The position numbers were made by a program, and so were the translations under genes. Below the pieces are notes generated by a model. The model saw nothing but the letters and a program-made list of their open reading frames with translations. It searched no databases and had not been told where the DNA came from. 64,000 nt of DNA from Paramecium octaurelia (Eukaryota; Ciliophora; Oligohymenophorea; Peniculida; Parameciidae): contig CAJJDP010000038.1 in assembly GCA_905182995.1 (NCBI GenBank), forward strand, positions 472,352 through 536,351. Reading direction: 5' to 3'. Positions 50,394-61,636 of this stretch are shown in pieces (the stretch's first letter is position 1; each line of letters starts with the position of its first letter).

Positions 50394-51239
50394 ATGAACA
50401 AGGAATAACTAATCAGATAAATATCCAAAATTATTAAAACTAAAATAGTAGACAGATAGGGTTAAAACATATATGAATTAGAGGCTAAAATGGGAAAATT
50501 TAAAGTTATAGGTATATAGACAAACGACTATTTGGAATCTATCAAAGGTATGGAACAGCTCGATAGCAATAATTTGAGATATTAATTTGAATCTAAAATA
50601 GACTTAAAGTAGTATAATAATGCTTATGATTATTTTAAATAAAAGGAAAATTAAGTGTTCGTAAAAAGAATAGACTTTGTATTGGATAAACAGCAACGAA
50701 ATTCATTTCAGATAATCAATAATCAAGTATCTGGTATATTGATTGAGAAATAACGGAGTTAAAAAGAACATATTGATATAGTAGATAATAAGATTCAATT
50801 TCGAATATCTTTGAATTAAGAAAAAATACTATCAACAAATCTTAAAGAATTGCTTGATCAAATGTCTAATAGAAAAAAATATGCAAATTTTATAAGATTA
50901 AAGTAGACTTTATTAGTAAAAGAAAACTATTTTGAATTCGCACTTTCAAATGTTGGTTCTCTAAAGAAATACTCTGATCTTGATTTTCAAAAGATTCTTG
51001 ATTAGATTTCTGCATCATAAAGTTCAAACATACAAAAAAATTTAGAATAGATTTTCAAAGAGTAGAATTTGAGAGATTACGAACTAGAAATAGAATTAGA
51101 ATAAATTTAAGATTTAAATGATGAGTAAATTTAGAATTTATCAAAATCATTTTTAAATTAAATTTATACTTTGTGGAGTGTTATCAATTTCAAACAGAAT
51201 GAAGATGTATAATCTGAAAAAAAAACAAAAATAGAATGA
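50394..51239 (+). CDS. mRNA 5'-triphosphatase, Cet1-like (capping enzyme)
   Basis: Intronless frame of 282 codons. The metal-dependent triphosphate tunnel family signatures are seen: NIYELEAKMGKF near residue 27 (the first-strand ExE pair that binds metal), RIDFVLDKQQRNSFQI, GILIEKQRSQKEHIDIVDNK with a following FRISLNQEK strand, and DYELEIELEQ near residue 240 (the second ExE pair). Between them KYANFIRLKQTLLVKENYFE supplies Arg/Lys residues facing the phosphates. In fungi and protists this enzyme removes the gamma-phosphate from nascent mRNA before guanylylation; animals use an unrelated cysteine phosphatase. Sequence identity to Cet1 is low, so the call rests on motif order. The gene lies 59 bp after SF-assemblin. 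Confidence 0.7.
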
Positions 51240-51384
51240 ACATTTATATCATAAATTGATTATTTACAATTAACAACTATTTAATCGATTATTCAAAGCT
51301 TCTAAGAAGTAGAAAACATTTTGGATGAAATAACATTTAAATGAACCAGAAAGAATATATTTGAATTTATTCTAAACTTGCATC

Positions 51385-51760
51385 ATGCCCGATTAATATT
51401 TAGGATATCTAAAATTAAATTCAGCTGAAACTTCAGCCAAATCCAATTATGAATGGATTTTCAAAGCATTCTAACAATATATATCATTAAAAATCAAGTA
51501 AACTAATTGAGATATAATGCAGCAAAAAATGACATATCAAACCAGATTGAAATGATGATGATAACCATAATTATAAGCAATATCGAAAGAAACTGATCTC
51601 GAAAGAGAGAAATTAGACTATTAAATTTGAATAACCTGCAAATATAAGTAAAAAAGGAGGTTTATTAAAATCCAAATACAATAATTGATTAGAGGATATC
51701 TCATTTCTTACAAGAATCTTAAAATAGAACTAATAATTTTACAAGTTGATGAAAAAATAA
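51385..51760 (+). CDS. Doubtful short gene
   Basis: From ATG 51385 the frame gives PDQYLGYLKLNSAETSAKSN and YEWIFKAFQQYISLKIKQTN, then stops. A second frame (LRYNAAKNDISNQIEMM) and a third (QYRKKLISKERNQTIKFEQP) continue downstream, each looking moderately protein-like. No set of canonical 19-30 nt introns that joins them was found. It may be a small gene with unusual introns or a decayed one. No family recognised. Confidence 0.25.
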
Positions 51761-51813
51761 AATGATTATAACCTATTTTATATAATATTTGAATAATAAA
51801 AATAAAAAAAATA

Positions 51814-52506
51814 ATGAGTGTGAATAAAAATCAACTAGTTAAAAATGAAGTTGTAGCAAGTCTATTAGTAGAATAATCAAAAGCTGTTGCTAAATACGCT
51901 ATAAAAAAAAAAAGCCAAGTTTATGGGATATCCTTCACAGTCTTTGTGGATAAAGTACAAAAAACCTACTCCACAGAATATGGTTTAAAAACCATTCAAG
52001 ATCTAATCAATCTTGTGAATAAAACAAAAGTTGAATAAACAAAAGGCTTATATCCTAAAGGCGATTAACCAAATTAACCCTAACCTTCCCCTAACTTTCT
52101 TGCTTTCGAAAGTCCTGAAAGTCAAAACATGCTTAGCCACTCTATTTTACTTAAAGACGTAAAAACTGTTTACATGAGAGATATATCCTCAGGTAACAAT
52201 TTAAATTAATCATTAGAGAATATGGCCTATATCCATGTTTTTGGGAAAAAAAATGTTTGCACATATTATATCAATAAGTCTCAAATCACAGTAGACGAAG
52301 TAACATATGATATCTGAGATTAGTTAATTTAACAATTTAATTAAGACCCAGCTAACAAAAACTGCATGATCGATGTAAAAACAGATAAATATGGCATCGG
52401 AAGTCGACTTGAACCAGGAATGTAAATAAATGAAAACATTATGAAATCCTAAGTCGGTAATTATGTCGAGGACGGAGAAGGATTGATTAGAATATTGCCA
52501 TATTGA
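51814..52506 (+). CDS. Hypothetical protein, 222 aa
   Basis: One 24-nt intron near 52296 (GTAACATATG...TAG) leaves 223 codons. The N-terminus SVNKNQLVKNEVVASLLVEQ begins an alpha/beta-looking region (YGISFTVFVDKVQKTYSTEY), a Pro/Gln-rich hinge (GDQPNQPQPSPNFLAFESPE) follows, then SILLKDVKTVYMRDI, MAYIHVFGKKNVCTYYINKS, NCMIDVKTDKYGIGSRLEPG and a final LIRILPY. Not matched to any family I know. No signal peptide or membrane helix. Confidence 0.65.
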
Positions 52507-52938
52507 TCATATATCATATTTTTAGTATAATGACAGAATGAGTTTAACAAGATTTTATTAAATTCTATTATATAAAAATCTTTATATCCAATGAGTAAGT
52601 TATATATTAATAACTTATATGATGTAGTATTATTACTTTTAAATATACATACATATTATTGTGATATTAGTGTATAAATCCAAGTTTTATTTGATGAAAA
52701 TCATAATGCTTCACAACTTTAGTCTAAAAAATACCAATATGTAAATAACAATAGTTATCAAATGCGAGACAAGTTTTAACATGTTATCAGCAAATATTAC
52801 ATTTATAGCATATTAAACAACATTAGTTATTGGATTAATTATTTTCTAAACAAATTCTAAATAATTAATTTTTAATCTGTTTAGAACAGTTTCTTATCTA
52901 TTTGTAAATGCATATTATAAAATGATAAATTTTATAAG
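52507..52938. other. Intergenic, nothing recognised
   Basis: AT-rich 432-bp gap between two 3' ends (hypothetical gene on plus, Cys-rich gene on minus). No gene or RNA supported. Confidence 0.5.
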
Positions 52939-53236
52939 TCATTATTTGCTACTTGGCCCTGGTACACAATTTAAAATGTGAATTTTATCCCAAGTATCAC
53001 AAGTCTCAGACTTCCATTGTTTTAAGCATTTACCCTAATTTTATAGTAGTAGATCATACTGATCTGCAACAAACTTATGTTTCATATCCACAAACAACAC
53101 CTCCAGCACTTTGACATTTATTCGTGCAATCTAAACTCCATGGAGCAAATTAATATTCATATCTTAAATTGCTTTATGCATGTAGCTAATCACAAATAAC
53201 TAAACCTAAGAGCAAAATGAAAACACAAAATTTCAT
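52939..53236 (-). CDS. Small secreted cysteine-rich protein
   Basis: From ATG at 53236; one 25-nt intron near 53040 leaves 91 codons. A clear signal peptide (MKFCVFILLLGLVICDQLHA) is followed by ~70 residues with eight cysteines: WSLDCTNKCQSAGGVVCGYE, TQVCCRSGKC, SETCDTW and LNCVPGP. The CC pair and even number suggest a disulfide-knotted peptide. Possible roles include a surface protein, extrusome cargo or signalling peptide; no family was recognised. It was too small and too interrupted to show as a long reading frame, but the signal peptide and frame-restoring intron support it. Confidence 0.65.
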
Positions 53237-53729
53237 AATTATTAATAATAAAAACGATAATATACTTTTTATAATATAGAGAGATAATATAAATTACTCT
53301 TGTAATTACTTTAATATAAGAATTGAATAAAAAATCTACTTATACTAAGAATTAATTTGAATTTCTTGAATAATTGCTAAAAAGATACTCAAATGGTATT
53401 TATCTGAAATTTAATTTAAGTGTGCTAAATCAGAATACTTAAATACAACTGAATCTTTCGCCAGGATCTAAAATGTTGAAAAAATCACTACAATTAAAAG
53501 TATCAGTCTTTAAGTATTTTTAATCTCTATCTCACTAAAATTAGAGACTAAAATTAGAAAAGTAATTGAAAATCAAACAAAATTGATAGAAATTCTTAAG
53601 ATAGTTAAGTTGAAAATGATACATGGATATAAAATAGAATCAAAGAAATAAATTTAAAGACCTAATTATGTAATTATGTGTAATGATTAAAAGTAATTTG
53701 TTTAATTTTATATAAATTTGATTAAGGAA
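53237..53729. other. Divergent intergenic region, nothing recognised
   Basis: AT-rich 493-bp gap between divergent starts of the Cys-rich gene and the single-pass membrane protein gene. No further feature supported. Confidence 0.5.
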
Positions 53730-55291
53730 ATGAATTATAAACCTATATCAGATTAGCAATCAGTAGATATTGTGGAAGACGATGGTGAATTAGATGTTGT
53801 TAATATAAAATAGAATAAGAGATTGAATACATATAATAGCAAGTTAATCATTGTATGGATTATGATTCTCATAATCTTATTTGGAGGAATTTTGATATAT
53901 GTATCGAATTAGGCAAAAGAGTAAAAGAAAGTAATTCCAAAAGAGGAAACAAAAGTAAATATTACAAGTAAGAAATATCTCTATTTAAAGTACCAAAAGT
54001 GTAAGACAATAAAAAAGATGACTCTAATTTTGATGGGCCTAAATTGATTGATATACAGGATGAAAGAAAAAAAGATGAAGATACTGATCATAATGAGGAT
54101 AAAGAAATATAAGAAGAATAATTAAGTAAAGAGGAGGATATTCCTCAGCAAAATGTAAATAAGAGTGAATTAAATCAAACTATTGTAAATGAATCATAAA
54201 TAAAAAATCAAACAGTGAATGGAACTGAGCCTCATGCAAATAAAGATACACACAAGGATATTTAATAAAATAGAAGGAATGATGAAGTACTGTGTGAGAA
54301 AGGATACTACATGGATAAAAATTTAAAGGCATGTAAATAATGTGAGGAGAAATGTTCTGAATGTATGCACATTACAGGAACTTGCTATCGGTGTGAGGAG
54401 GAGGTAATTATTATATTAATTAAGAGTATTACCTTAACATATATGGAAAATGTATAAACATTTGTGAATAGAATCAGAAGAAACAACCCAATTTACTAAT
54501 TTCAGAAGAAAATAAGAATTAGACAATCCCATTCTGTTTTGGGAAAAATCATAGCTCTTCTTTTTATATGGGAGTATAGAAATCGAAGAGCACACATTTT
54601 GTGTTGCCCTATTTGATAATTCACCCAGCAAAATCAGTTTCTTAGGTTTATCACAATGATTTCCCAATTGTTTACTATTTTAATAAAGATCTGTTCAATT
54701 TTGAGGAAAATATCAAACTCTCAGACATCGCTTAAGAAGCACAGGAGAGATTATTGATAGTCATAATTGTAGGTAGTCATACTTTGTACGATTATACTTT
54801 ATTCAACTCATTCTTATTCTAAAATGCAATTGAAAACATAGAACAAATTGTGAAAGCTAAGAGTACTACATTCCGATCATATTTTGGATAGGAATACAAT
54901 GGTTATGGAGCGATTAGAGAATATATTTCTTAATACAGAAATAATACAATTGATTTGATAATTTCTGATGATCCTTCTGAATTGCTACAGTAATTAGATT
55001 CATTCTAAATTTAGTGAGGAAGTAGAGTTGAATTAGTTGGTAACATAAGAAAGACATATGACAGACTACAATTTTGAATCACTCTCAGGAGCTAAATCAG
55101 ACAAATCTGTTTTAATTGTAATGCAATATACAATGAAAGATGAGAATCATCATAATAACTAATGTGATAGATTTAAATATGTTTCATTCGTGCATTGTCA
55201 AATAAGAGAAGTTTAGATAAGTCACATTCAAAAAATGAAATAAAACTTTGAATTTATATCTTAATTTGTTGTTTAGTTAAATTTGGAATGA
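53730..55291 (+). CDS. Single-pass membrane protein with Cys-rich furin-like segment
   Basis: Three introns (23 nt near 53970, 23 nt near 54404, 25 nt near 54990) leave exactly 497 codons. Residues 1-45 are cytosolic and acidic; LIIVWIMILIILFGGILIYV is one membrane helix, so it looks like a type II protein. A long acidic, Asn/Gln-rich stalk follows, then a Cys-rich motif: LCEKGYYMDK, KACKQCEEKCSECMHITG, TCYRCEEE, YYLNIYGKCINIC, as in furin-like or growth-factor-receptor-type repeats. The rest is a globular lumenal domain, SSFYMGVQKSKSTHFVLPYL onwards, ending VSFVHCQIREVQ and FISQFVVQLNLE. The globular domain is not identified. Confidence 0.7.
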
Positions 55292-55610
55292 AATTATATT
55301 AAAAATAAAATATTAAATCTCTTTTTTATTATTGTTAACATGGATAGATGAGTAAGGAATCTTTCTAAATTAGCTGCATAAATGAAGACTTAATTAATTA
55401 AATAGAGAGTATGATATTATAGTAATCCAAATTACTTAGAATTTCAGCATTATTTTAGTTCTCTAAATATAGTAATAATAATTTTACACTATAGGATTAA
55501 AATTGCAGTATAGATTTATTATTTATAACACTTGATTCCATATAAATCTAAATATTTAGGTTAGTTATCAATTTATTGTTTATTACATAACTAATAATTT
55601 TAATAAATAA
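55292..55610. other. Intergenic, nothing recognised
   Basis: AT-rich 319-bp gap before the stomatin gene. No gene supported. Confidence 0.5.
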
Positions 55611-56530
55611 ATGCAAGCAGAAAAGTCTCTTCCCAGATCGAGAACTTTTGGTAGTGGAAAATAGTAATTTACTATGTTATTTAAGAGATTAGCTTACAAC
55701 AGGTAAATCGAAAAAAACTACCTATGAAAATTGTTTAAATTGCTGCGGAAATTTTTGGGGTACATGCAGAGCTTGGATTCCTTGCTGTTTTTGTTGTCCA
55801 TATCCTTATTAGCAAATTAGCTAAGGATATGTCGGATTGTTGCAAGAATTTGGACGTTTTGAAAGACAATTGCCACCTGGTATGCATTTTGTTAATCAGT
55901 AACTTAATTCAATATACGTAGGTGTTCAGGCTAAATTGCAATGGTAGATATGAAGACACAGTAAAATTGAATTATAAATTTAAGTTCTGGACAAGTTAAC
56001 AGATCAGTTATCCTGACGAAAGATAATATTACTTCAGAGATTGACACAGTTTTATATTATAGAATAGTTGATCCAATCAAATGCATTTATAGATTGAACA
56101 ATCTTGATGGAGCAATGCTTGAAGTTACTCAATCAGTCATGCGTACAGTCTGTGGAGAACACACTCTTTAGGAGATGTTAGTTGATCGTATTCAAATATC
56201 TCATGAGATTGAAGAATATGTGGAAGCCATTGTGAATGAGTGGGGTATTATTCATGGTTAACAATAACAGGTGTCTACGTAGAGAAGTTGTTTATTAAAG
56301 ATCAAAGATTAAGTGAGGACTTGAGATAAGCATTGGCATTGGCAGGAACAACAAAAAAGATGACTGAGGCTAAGATCATATCTGCTTAAGCTGATGTAGA
56401 GGCTGCCAAGTTCCAGCGAGAAACCTCCGACATATTATCAAGTCAAGCAGCTATGTAAATCAGAATGCTTGAAACTCTTTCATTGATTGCTAAAGGTGCA
56501 AGTAAAAAGGTTGTGATGATGGGATTATGA
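55611..56530 (+). CDS. Stomatin-like SPFH/Band 7 protein
   Basis: Four introns (22, 23, 24 and 26 nt, near 55667, 55905, 55959 and 56247) leave exactly 275 codons. A Cys-rich N-terminal patch (ENCLNCCGNFWGTCRAWIPC and CFCCPYPY) is a likely palmitoylated membrane anchor. The SPFH domain follows: GYVGLLQEFGRFERQLPPGM, GQVNRSVILTKDNITSEIDT, VLYYRIVDPIKCIYRLNNLD, AMLEVTQSVMRTVCGEHTLQ, WGVYVEKLFIKDQRLSEDLR. The end is an Ala/Glu/Lys coiled coil (AKIISAQADVEAAKFQRETS) and IRMLETLSLIAKGASKKVVM, as in stomatins. Stomatins oligomerise in membranes and modulate ion channels, including mechanosensitive ones. Its stop lies 27 bp from the stop of the convergent gene. Confidence 0.92.
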
Positions 56531-56556
56531 AATTATTCTAATATAATTTATTAACT

Positions 56557-58419
56557 TCATTTTATGGTTTATGATGAAAATCCAAGAGCCTTCTCTAAAT
56601 TCTTGATTGTTTACACCACCTCTTGTTTCCCTTAATCATACTGAGAAAACACTCCTATAAAGGTTGACACTATCATATCATGGAAATAACATCCAAATCG
56701 TTGCATATGACTAACTACTAGTTTTTCATCAATGTCTTAAAAGGAATCAAAAGTGAAAAAATTAATAAAATCCTCTAATTCAGAGTTGATCACAGGTTGA
56801 AAATCTCCCCCATTGAATTTCTAGAATTCTCCTTCTTCTACCATTTCGCAATAATAATACAGTTTTAAATCTAATATACATCAATATTACTTGCAGGCTT
56901 CAACATAAATTATCTTTAGATTCCATAATTATTAAATTCATCATAAATTGGTTATCTTTTTCTTAATCTTTCTAACAAAGCTGAACACAACATATTATTC
57001 ATAGATTATTGAATTGCCTCTTATTTCTTCTGATATCCTTGTGATAAGGTTTCTAGTTTTGGTTCTCTCCTTAGCAAATATTTGGATTTTAAGGATTGAT
57101 CATCAGCAGTCTATACTTCAATAATATACCCAACTTGAAGATCGGCTTCTACATTTGGTTTGAGTGAGACCAATGCTTACATTTTACCTATGCTATCAAT
57201 CTGCAACCCCTCATTTGCTAAAAAGAATAATTTTTTATCCAGAATCTTATTCATATGTTTTCCAATTTTAATCTCGAATACTTCAAACTCTTGCTTCTCA
57301 TATTGAATTTATGGATTTGATTTCCAATTTGAGATTTTATAGTTTTGTGACAATAATTGCTCCATAAGTCCTGTAATTTTGAGTTTTCTTTATTGTTTGT
57401 CAGAAAACATTGTTTGCACCTAAGAAGTTATAGCTTCATAGTTGTTTATGGTTTTTTTGTAAATCCACGTTTATTCCTTGAAATCATTCAATAAGCCATC
57501 TTTCTCATCCAAAACCATTTTCAACTATTCCTGCAATTGCTTTGGAATTTCGGAGGACTTAGCGAGAGCTTCTTAAAATTACAGATTCTACTCTTATAAT
57601 AGCTGCTCATATTATTTAATCTTCTATTGCGATGCTTCCTCTGACTATTTAGAGAGGGAAAGTTGCTTTTATAAAGATGTCAATTGCTATTGCAAGGTGC
57701 TGTTCTCTATTGTCAATTAATTGACTTGTTATTATAGTGTACTTATTCTGAGTTACAATGTAGTTGTATCCTAAAAACTCCCAGATTGCCTCATTAATAA
57801 ATTATAATAATAGAATTTATAATAACTATTATTTATTGTAAAGTAATCATAATTAGGATGCTAACTTTGGTGACTTTTATAAGAATTATTATTATAATTT
57901 CTTTCTCTATTCTTGTAATTTTCTACTCTACTGTTCAAGTTGGCTTATTTTAAATTCAGATTATATCAATTATTCTTGTAAATTTTGATACTATGTTGCT
58001 AGCTTATCGTTTGAGAATTCGTTGTTGTTCTCCTTCTCTCTTTAATTATTCAAAGGAGTTGAAAAACCCATGTCTGTATGAATTCTATTTGATTAAATAT
58101 ATTGGTTATTGACAACACTCTACCTTTGTTGTGATAACACATTCGGAGTGAGGGTTCTTGATTGCACTGCTTGATGCTTGGTGGGTGTCTAACTTTGACG
58201 TTAATTGTAAGGAATTTTTTATGGCGTCATTGTGAAGGTTTGGGGTTATTAAGAATATTTGATGACATTGGGACTTACAGAAACCTTATTCTTGATTAAT
58301 CTTATTGGTGAAACATTGGAGCCTTATTAATCAATGTTCTATGACACTCTTCTAGTAGATTGCAATTAACTCGATTTATCCAATGGAATAATGATCGACT
58401 ATTAGGTCTATACAGGCAT
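56557..58419 (-). CDS. Coiled-coil protein with basic N-terminal domain
   Basis: From ATG at 58419: a Gln/Ser/Pro-rich unstructured head with repeated Thr-Pro sites (RQSQTPTKHQ, RTLTPNVL, GFSTPLNN), then a coiled coil (LATQYQNLQEQLIQSEFKIS) running to about 57500, then a globular tail with FEVFEIKIGKHMNKILDKKL, FFLANEGLQIDSIGKMQALV, SLKPNVEADLQVGYIIEVQT and a closing VFSQYDQGKQEVVQTIKNLE. TGA at 56557-56559. The Thr-Pro sites would suit regulation by CDK or MAPK. No family recognised. Introns are present in the middle but were not all mapped. Confidence 0.65.
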
Positions 58420-58650
58420 TCTAATTGTAGGTTAAATTATTCTCTAAATACAATCATTATCATACCTAAGTATACTAATACATTTCAATATTCCAGTTAA
58501 CAGATAAATAATTAAAAATATTTATGTTTATTTGAATTAAAATTGAGCATAATTATGTTTATAAGAAATTAAATTTAAAGCTTATTTAGATACAAATAAA
58601 TATATTGATTTAGATTTGGACGAAAAAAAAAATTGATTTATAAACTAATA

Positions 58651-59837
58651 TCATTATAGAATGGAAGTTTTCTACTTCTAATTTAAATTGCGTCGAGCAC
58701 TTCCACTTCTGCTTCTAGGTTGAGTTAATATAGTTTCTAAAAATACAAATTATCTAATACATTAAATAGTTTTTTATTGCACTTGGGAATTTGATGAATT
58801 CTTTTTGGAGGCATTTTAACTAATTAAATTTCCTTTCTTATCTTTAATAATTATTTATTACTGAATGATATCATTAATGGAAGAGATTGAATTATGTTTG
58901 CCATGAAATGATTTTTAGTATTCTTGTTGTTGTTGTTAAATTTATTATTACAATTATTACTATTGAGGATTCTACCCATATTGAAGGATATTAAAGTAAT
59001 TTTATTTCAAAGATCCTTGAGATTGAGTTGGGTAATCAGTGCTTTCTTAGAGTTAACTACTTAATTTATGTTCTGAATAGGAACTAGTTTTATTGGTTTC
59101 CTTACTATTAGGCTTTGTTTTAATGAGTGCTTTAATTTATTAGCTATTCTTATGAAATTTCTAAATTTCTTGATCCCCTTGATCATATTCTAAAGTCTTT
59201 TTGAATTAATCATTTTCTAATTATTGAATTCGCTGCTTATAATAAGTGATATCAGACTGCAATTTCATGTTTTCTTCATAATATTTTTGATTTTCTCTCT
59301 TCAGATTCTAATGGACAATATTGACACATGCATTACATTCATAACCTTCTTGGTTGTTTCAAGTAACTCATTTCTGGTTGCCTCACTTTCATCTAATTTG
59401 GTTTGGATTGATTCTGTATACAATTTCAATTGCTATTCAAGCTAATTTGAAGATTAAATGTAATATCTACTCTTATGTGATTTCTAATCTCGCCCTCATA
59501 TTTGATGAGTGTTTGTTCAAGCTTCTCGTATTCATCTTCGGTTCTTAGACTTTTAAAAGAGGAATTTGGATCCAAATTCTTCTCCAACTTTCTTAGATGA
59601 TTAATATGTTTACTGGACTTTTTTGTCAATTTTCAAGATCAGATTGGTGAAGACGACTTTGATTATGTTGGCTAATTGAGTTAGGTTCTCATAATCCTTC
59701 AATTCCTTCTCGATTTCATTCAGATCACTTTTTGTTTCAATGTACTTCTCCAATTAAATTAAGATTCTCTCCAACAAATCTTTCAAAGAAGACTCTATTT
59801 CTCGGTCGGAATACGAATTCAGACTTGTTTCACTCAT
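58651..59837 (-). CDS. Coiled-coil protein with basic Ser/Arg C-terminus
   Basis: From ATG at 59837: SETSLNSYSDREIESSLKDL and a long helix (IQLEKYIETKSDLNEIEKEL), an apparent ~40-nt intron near 59635, then LRKLEKNLDPNSSFKSLRTE, EYEKLEQTLIKYEGEIRNHI, coils ending ENMKLQSDITYYKQRIQQLE, a Ser/Asn/Gln-rich linker, and a basic tail MPPKRIHQIPKC followed by LTQPRSRSGSARRNLN. TGA at 58651-58653. The 40-nt intron is longer than usual here, so the junction may be wrong. Function unknown; cytoskeletal by layout only. Confidence 0.6.
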
Positions 59838-60112
59838 CGACTGTTTATTAATTATATTAAAAATACTATTAATAATTTTGATTACATAATCAAATTCAAG
59901 ATGAAATATCATGTATTTACCAATAATTCCACTAGTTTTATTTGTTAATTTATAAATGGCAAAAAACTGATGCTTATTTATTTAAATAAATTGATAAATT
60001 TGCAGTTACACAATTACTCCGTCGCATTAATTCTCAAATGATGACATTTTAATAGGGATACATCAGTTTATAAATGTATTTAAGTTGAATACAATAAATA
60101 AATCAATAAATA

Positions 60113-61401
60113 ATGAAACATTTTTCATAAAATTCATAGAATTAGTAACTCGTCACCAAGACCTTCAATGACATCCCATTCACTATTTACAATCGATATT
60201 AGGGCATTAAATTATTGGGAGCAGGATCATATGGAACAGTTTTGTTAGCTTTGGATACCCAAACCAACACCAAAGTTGCAATTAAAAAACTCAACCCATT
60301 GGAGGATATTATAGATGCCAAGAGAATGCTGAGAGAAATACGAATATTAAGAGCTATGGCTCATCCCAATATTGTTGCAATCAAAGCTGCCATCTACGAT
60401 AATGTTTCATAAGAGAGTGACTATTTCGGCACTGTCTATTTGGTATAAGAATATTTTTAGGCCGATCTTCACAGAGTTCTTAAAAACCCAAAAGATCTCT
60501 CCGATGATCATGTGCAATTCATCATGTATTCTAACCAATCCTATTTTAGGTATCAATTAACCAAGGCAGTGGCATATCTACATTCAGCATCCATCATACA
60601 CAGAGATATCAAGCCATCCAATATATTAGCCAAAGATGACTGCTCCATAAGTCTCTGTGATTTTGGCCTCTCCCGATAAATCGAAGAATATGAAGAAGAA
60701 GATAATAAAAAAGCATAAAATTTCACAGAATATGTTGTCACAAGTATAGACCATCTAAATCATCCATAGGATACTACAGAGCACCAGAGATTATGGTTTC
60801 CTCTTAGCAATACTCATTTCCCATTGACATTTGGTCATTGGGCTGCACTTTCGCCGAAATGCTAAACGAAGGAAAGGTAAATCCTTATATTAAGACTATC
60901 AGGTTCTCTTCAAAGGCAAGACCTATGTTTAAATGGTAAAAATGATCTTCGAAATACTTGGCAAGCCAATTCAAGAAGACCTGGATCAATTCATTAAGAA
61001 TAAAAATGCTATGGAGTTTGTCCAGTCCCTACCAAGTGTTCCACCACAATCAATCAAGAAATTAATTGATTATTCCAATCCTCTAGCAATTGATTTATTG
61101 GATAAAATGCTTGTGATCAATCCTCATAAAAGAATCACTGCTCAAGAAGTAAGATAAATGATTAAATCAGGCATTAAATCATCCTTATTTTAAAGAAATT
61201 AGAGAAAAAACTGAGGAAGCACCTTATAAAGGGAATGCAGACTTTACATTCGAAAATGATGACACTATTAGTTTTGAATAAATGAGAATTATGATTCTCG
61301 AAGAACTAAATAAATTAGGGGAAAAGATAGATATTCCTGGAGAGATGGATAGATTAAGATAACTCAGAGAGAAAAGGAGAGCTCAAAAATTAAAAAAATG
61401 A
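60113..61401 (+). CDS. MAP kinase (TEY activation loop)
   Basis: Four introns (24, 26, 26 and 22 nt, near 60518, 60744, 60877 and 61148) leave exactly 397 codons. Landmarks: [11 protein letters not shown] glycine loop, TKVAIKKLN with catalytic Lys, [41 protein letters not shown], activation loop with NFTEYVVT holding the TEY dual-phosphorylation motif, [32 protein letters not shown], then [17 protein letters not shown] and [20 protein letters not shown] and NHPYF. A basic helix ([18 protein letters not shown]) closes the protein. All catalytic residues are intact. TEY places it with ERK-type MAPKs; the acidic insert EEYEEEDN before TEY is unusual. Confidence 0.93.
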
Positions 61402-61636
61402 TTATTTTTTTATTCATTATAAGATTTTAAGGCATATATATATATTAATTAGTAAATTAATCAAATGTTCATTGCATTTTGAGCTAGTTGATGTTATCAT
61501 AAACAATAATTATCTCATAAATCAAATCCATTTAACTTATTTTTATTTATATTCAATCTTTCTTTTATAAGTTTGAAACTTTTCTAAGAAGATATGTTTC
61601 TATGAGTTTCATAAAAATGAGTTAATTAATATATAT

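Noticed and set aside
52076-52098. Telomere-like CCCTAA / CCCCTAAC repeats
   Set aside because: Only two imperfect copies, and they lie within the coding frame of the 222-aa hypothetical protein (Gln/Pro-rich hinge). Paramecium telomeres use G4T2/G3T3 repeats, and the window continues on both sides.
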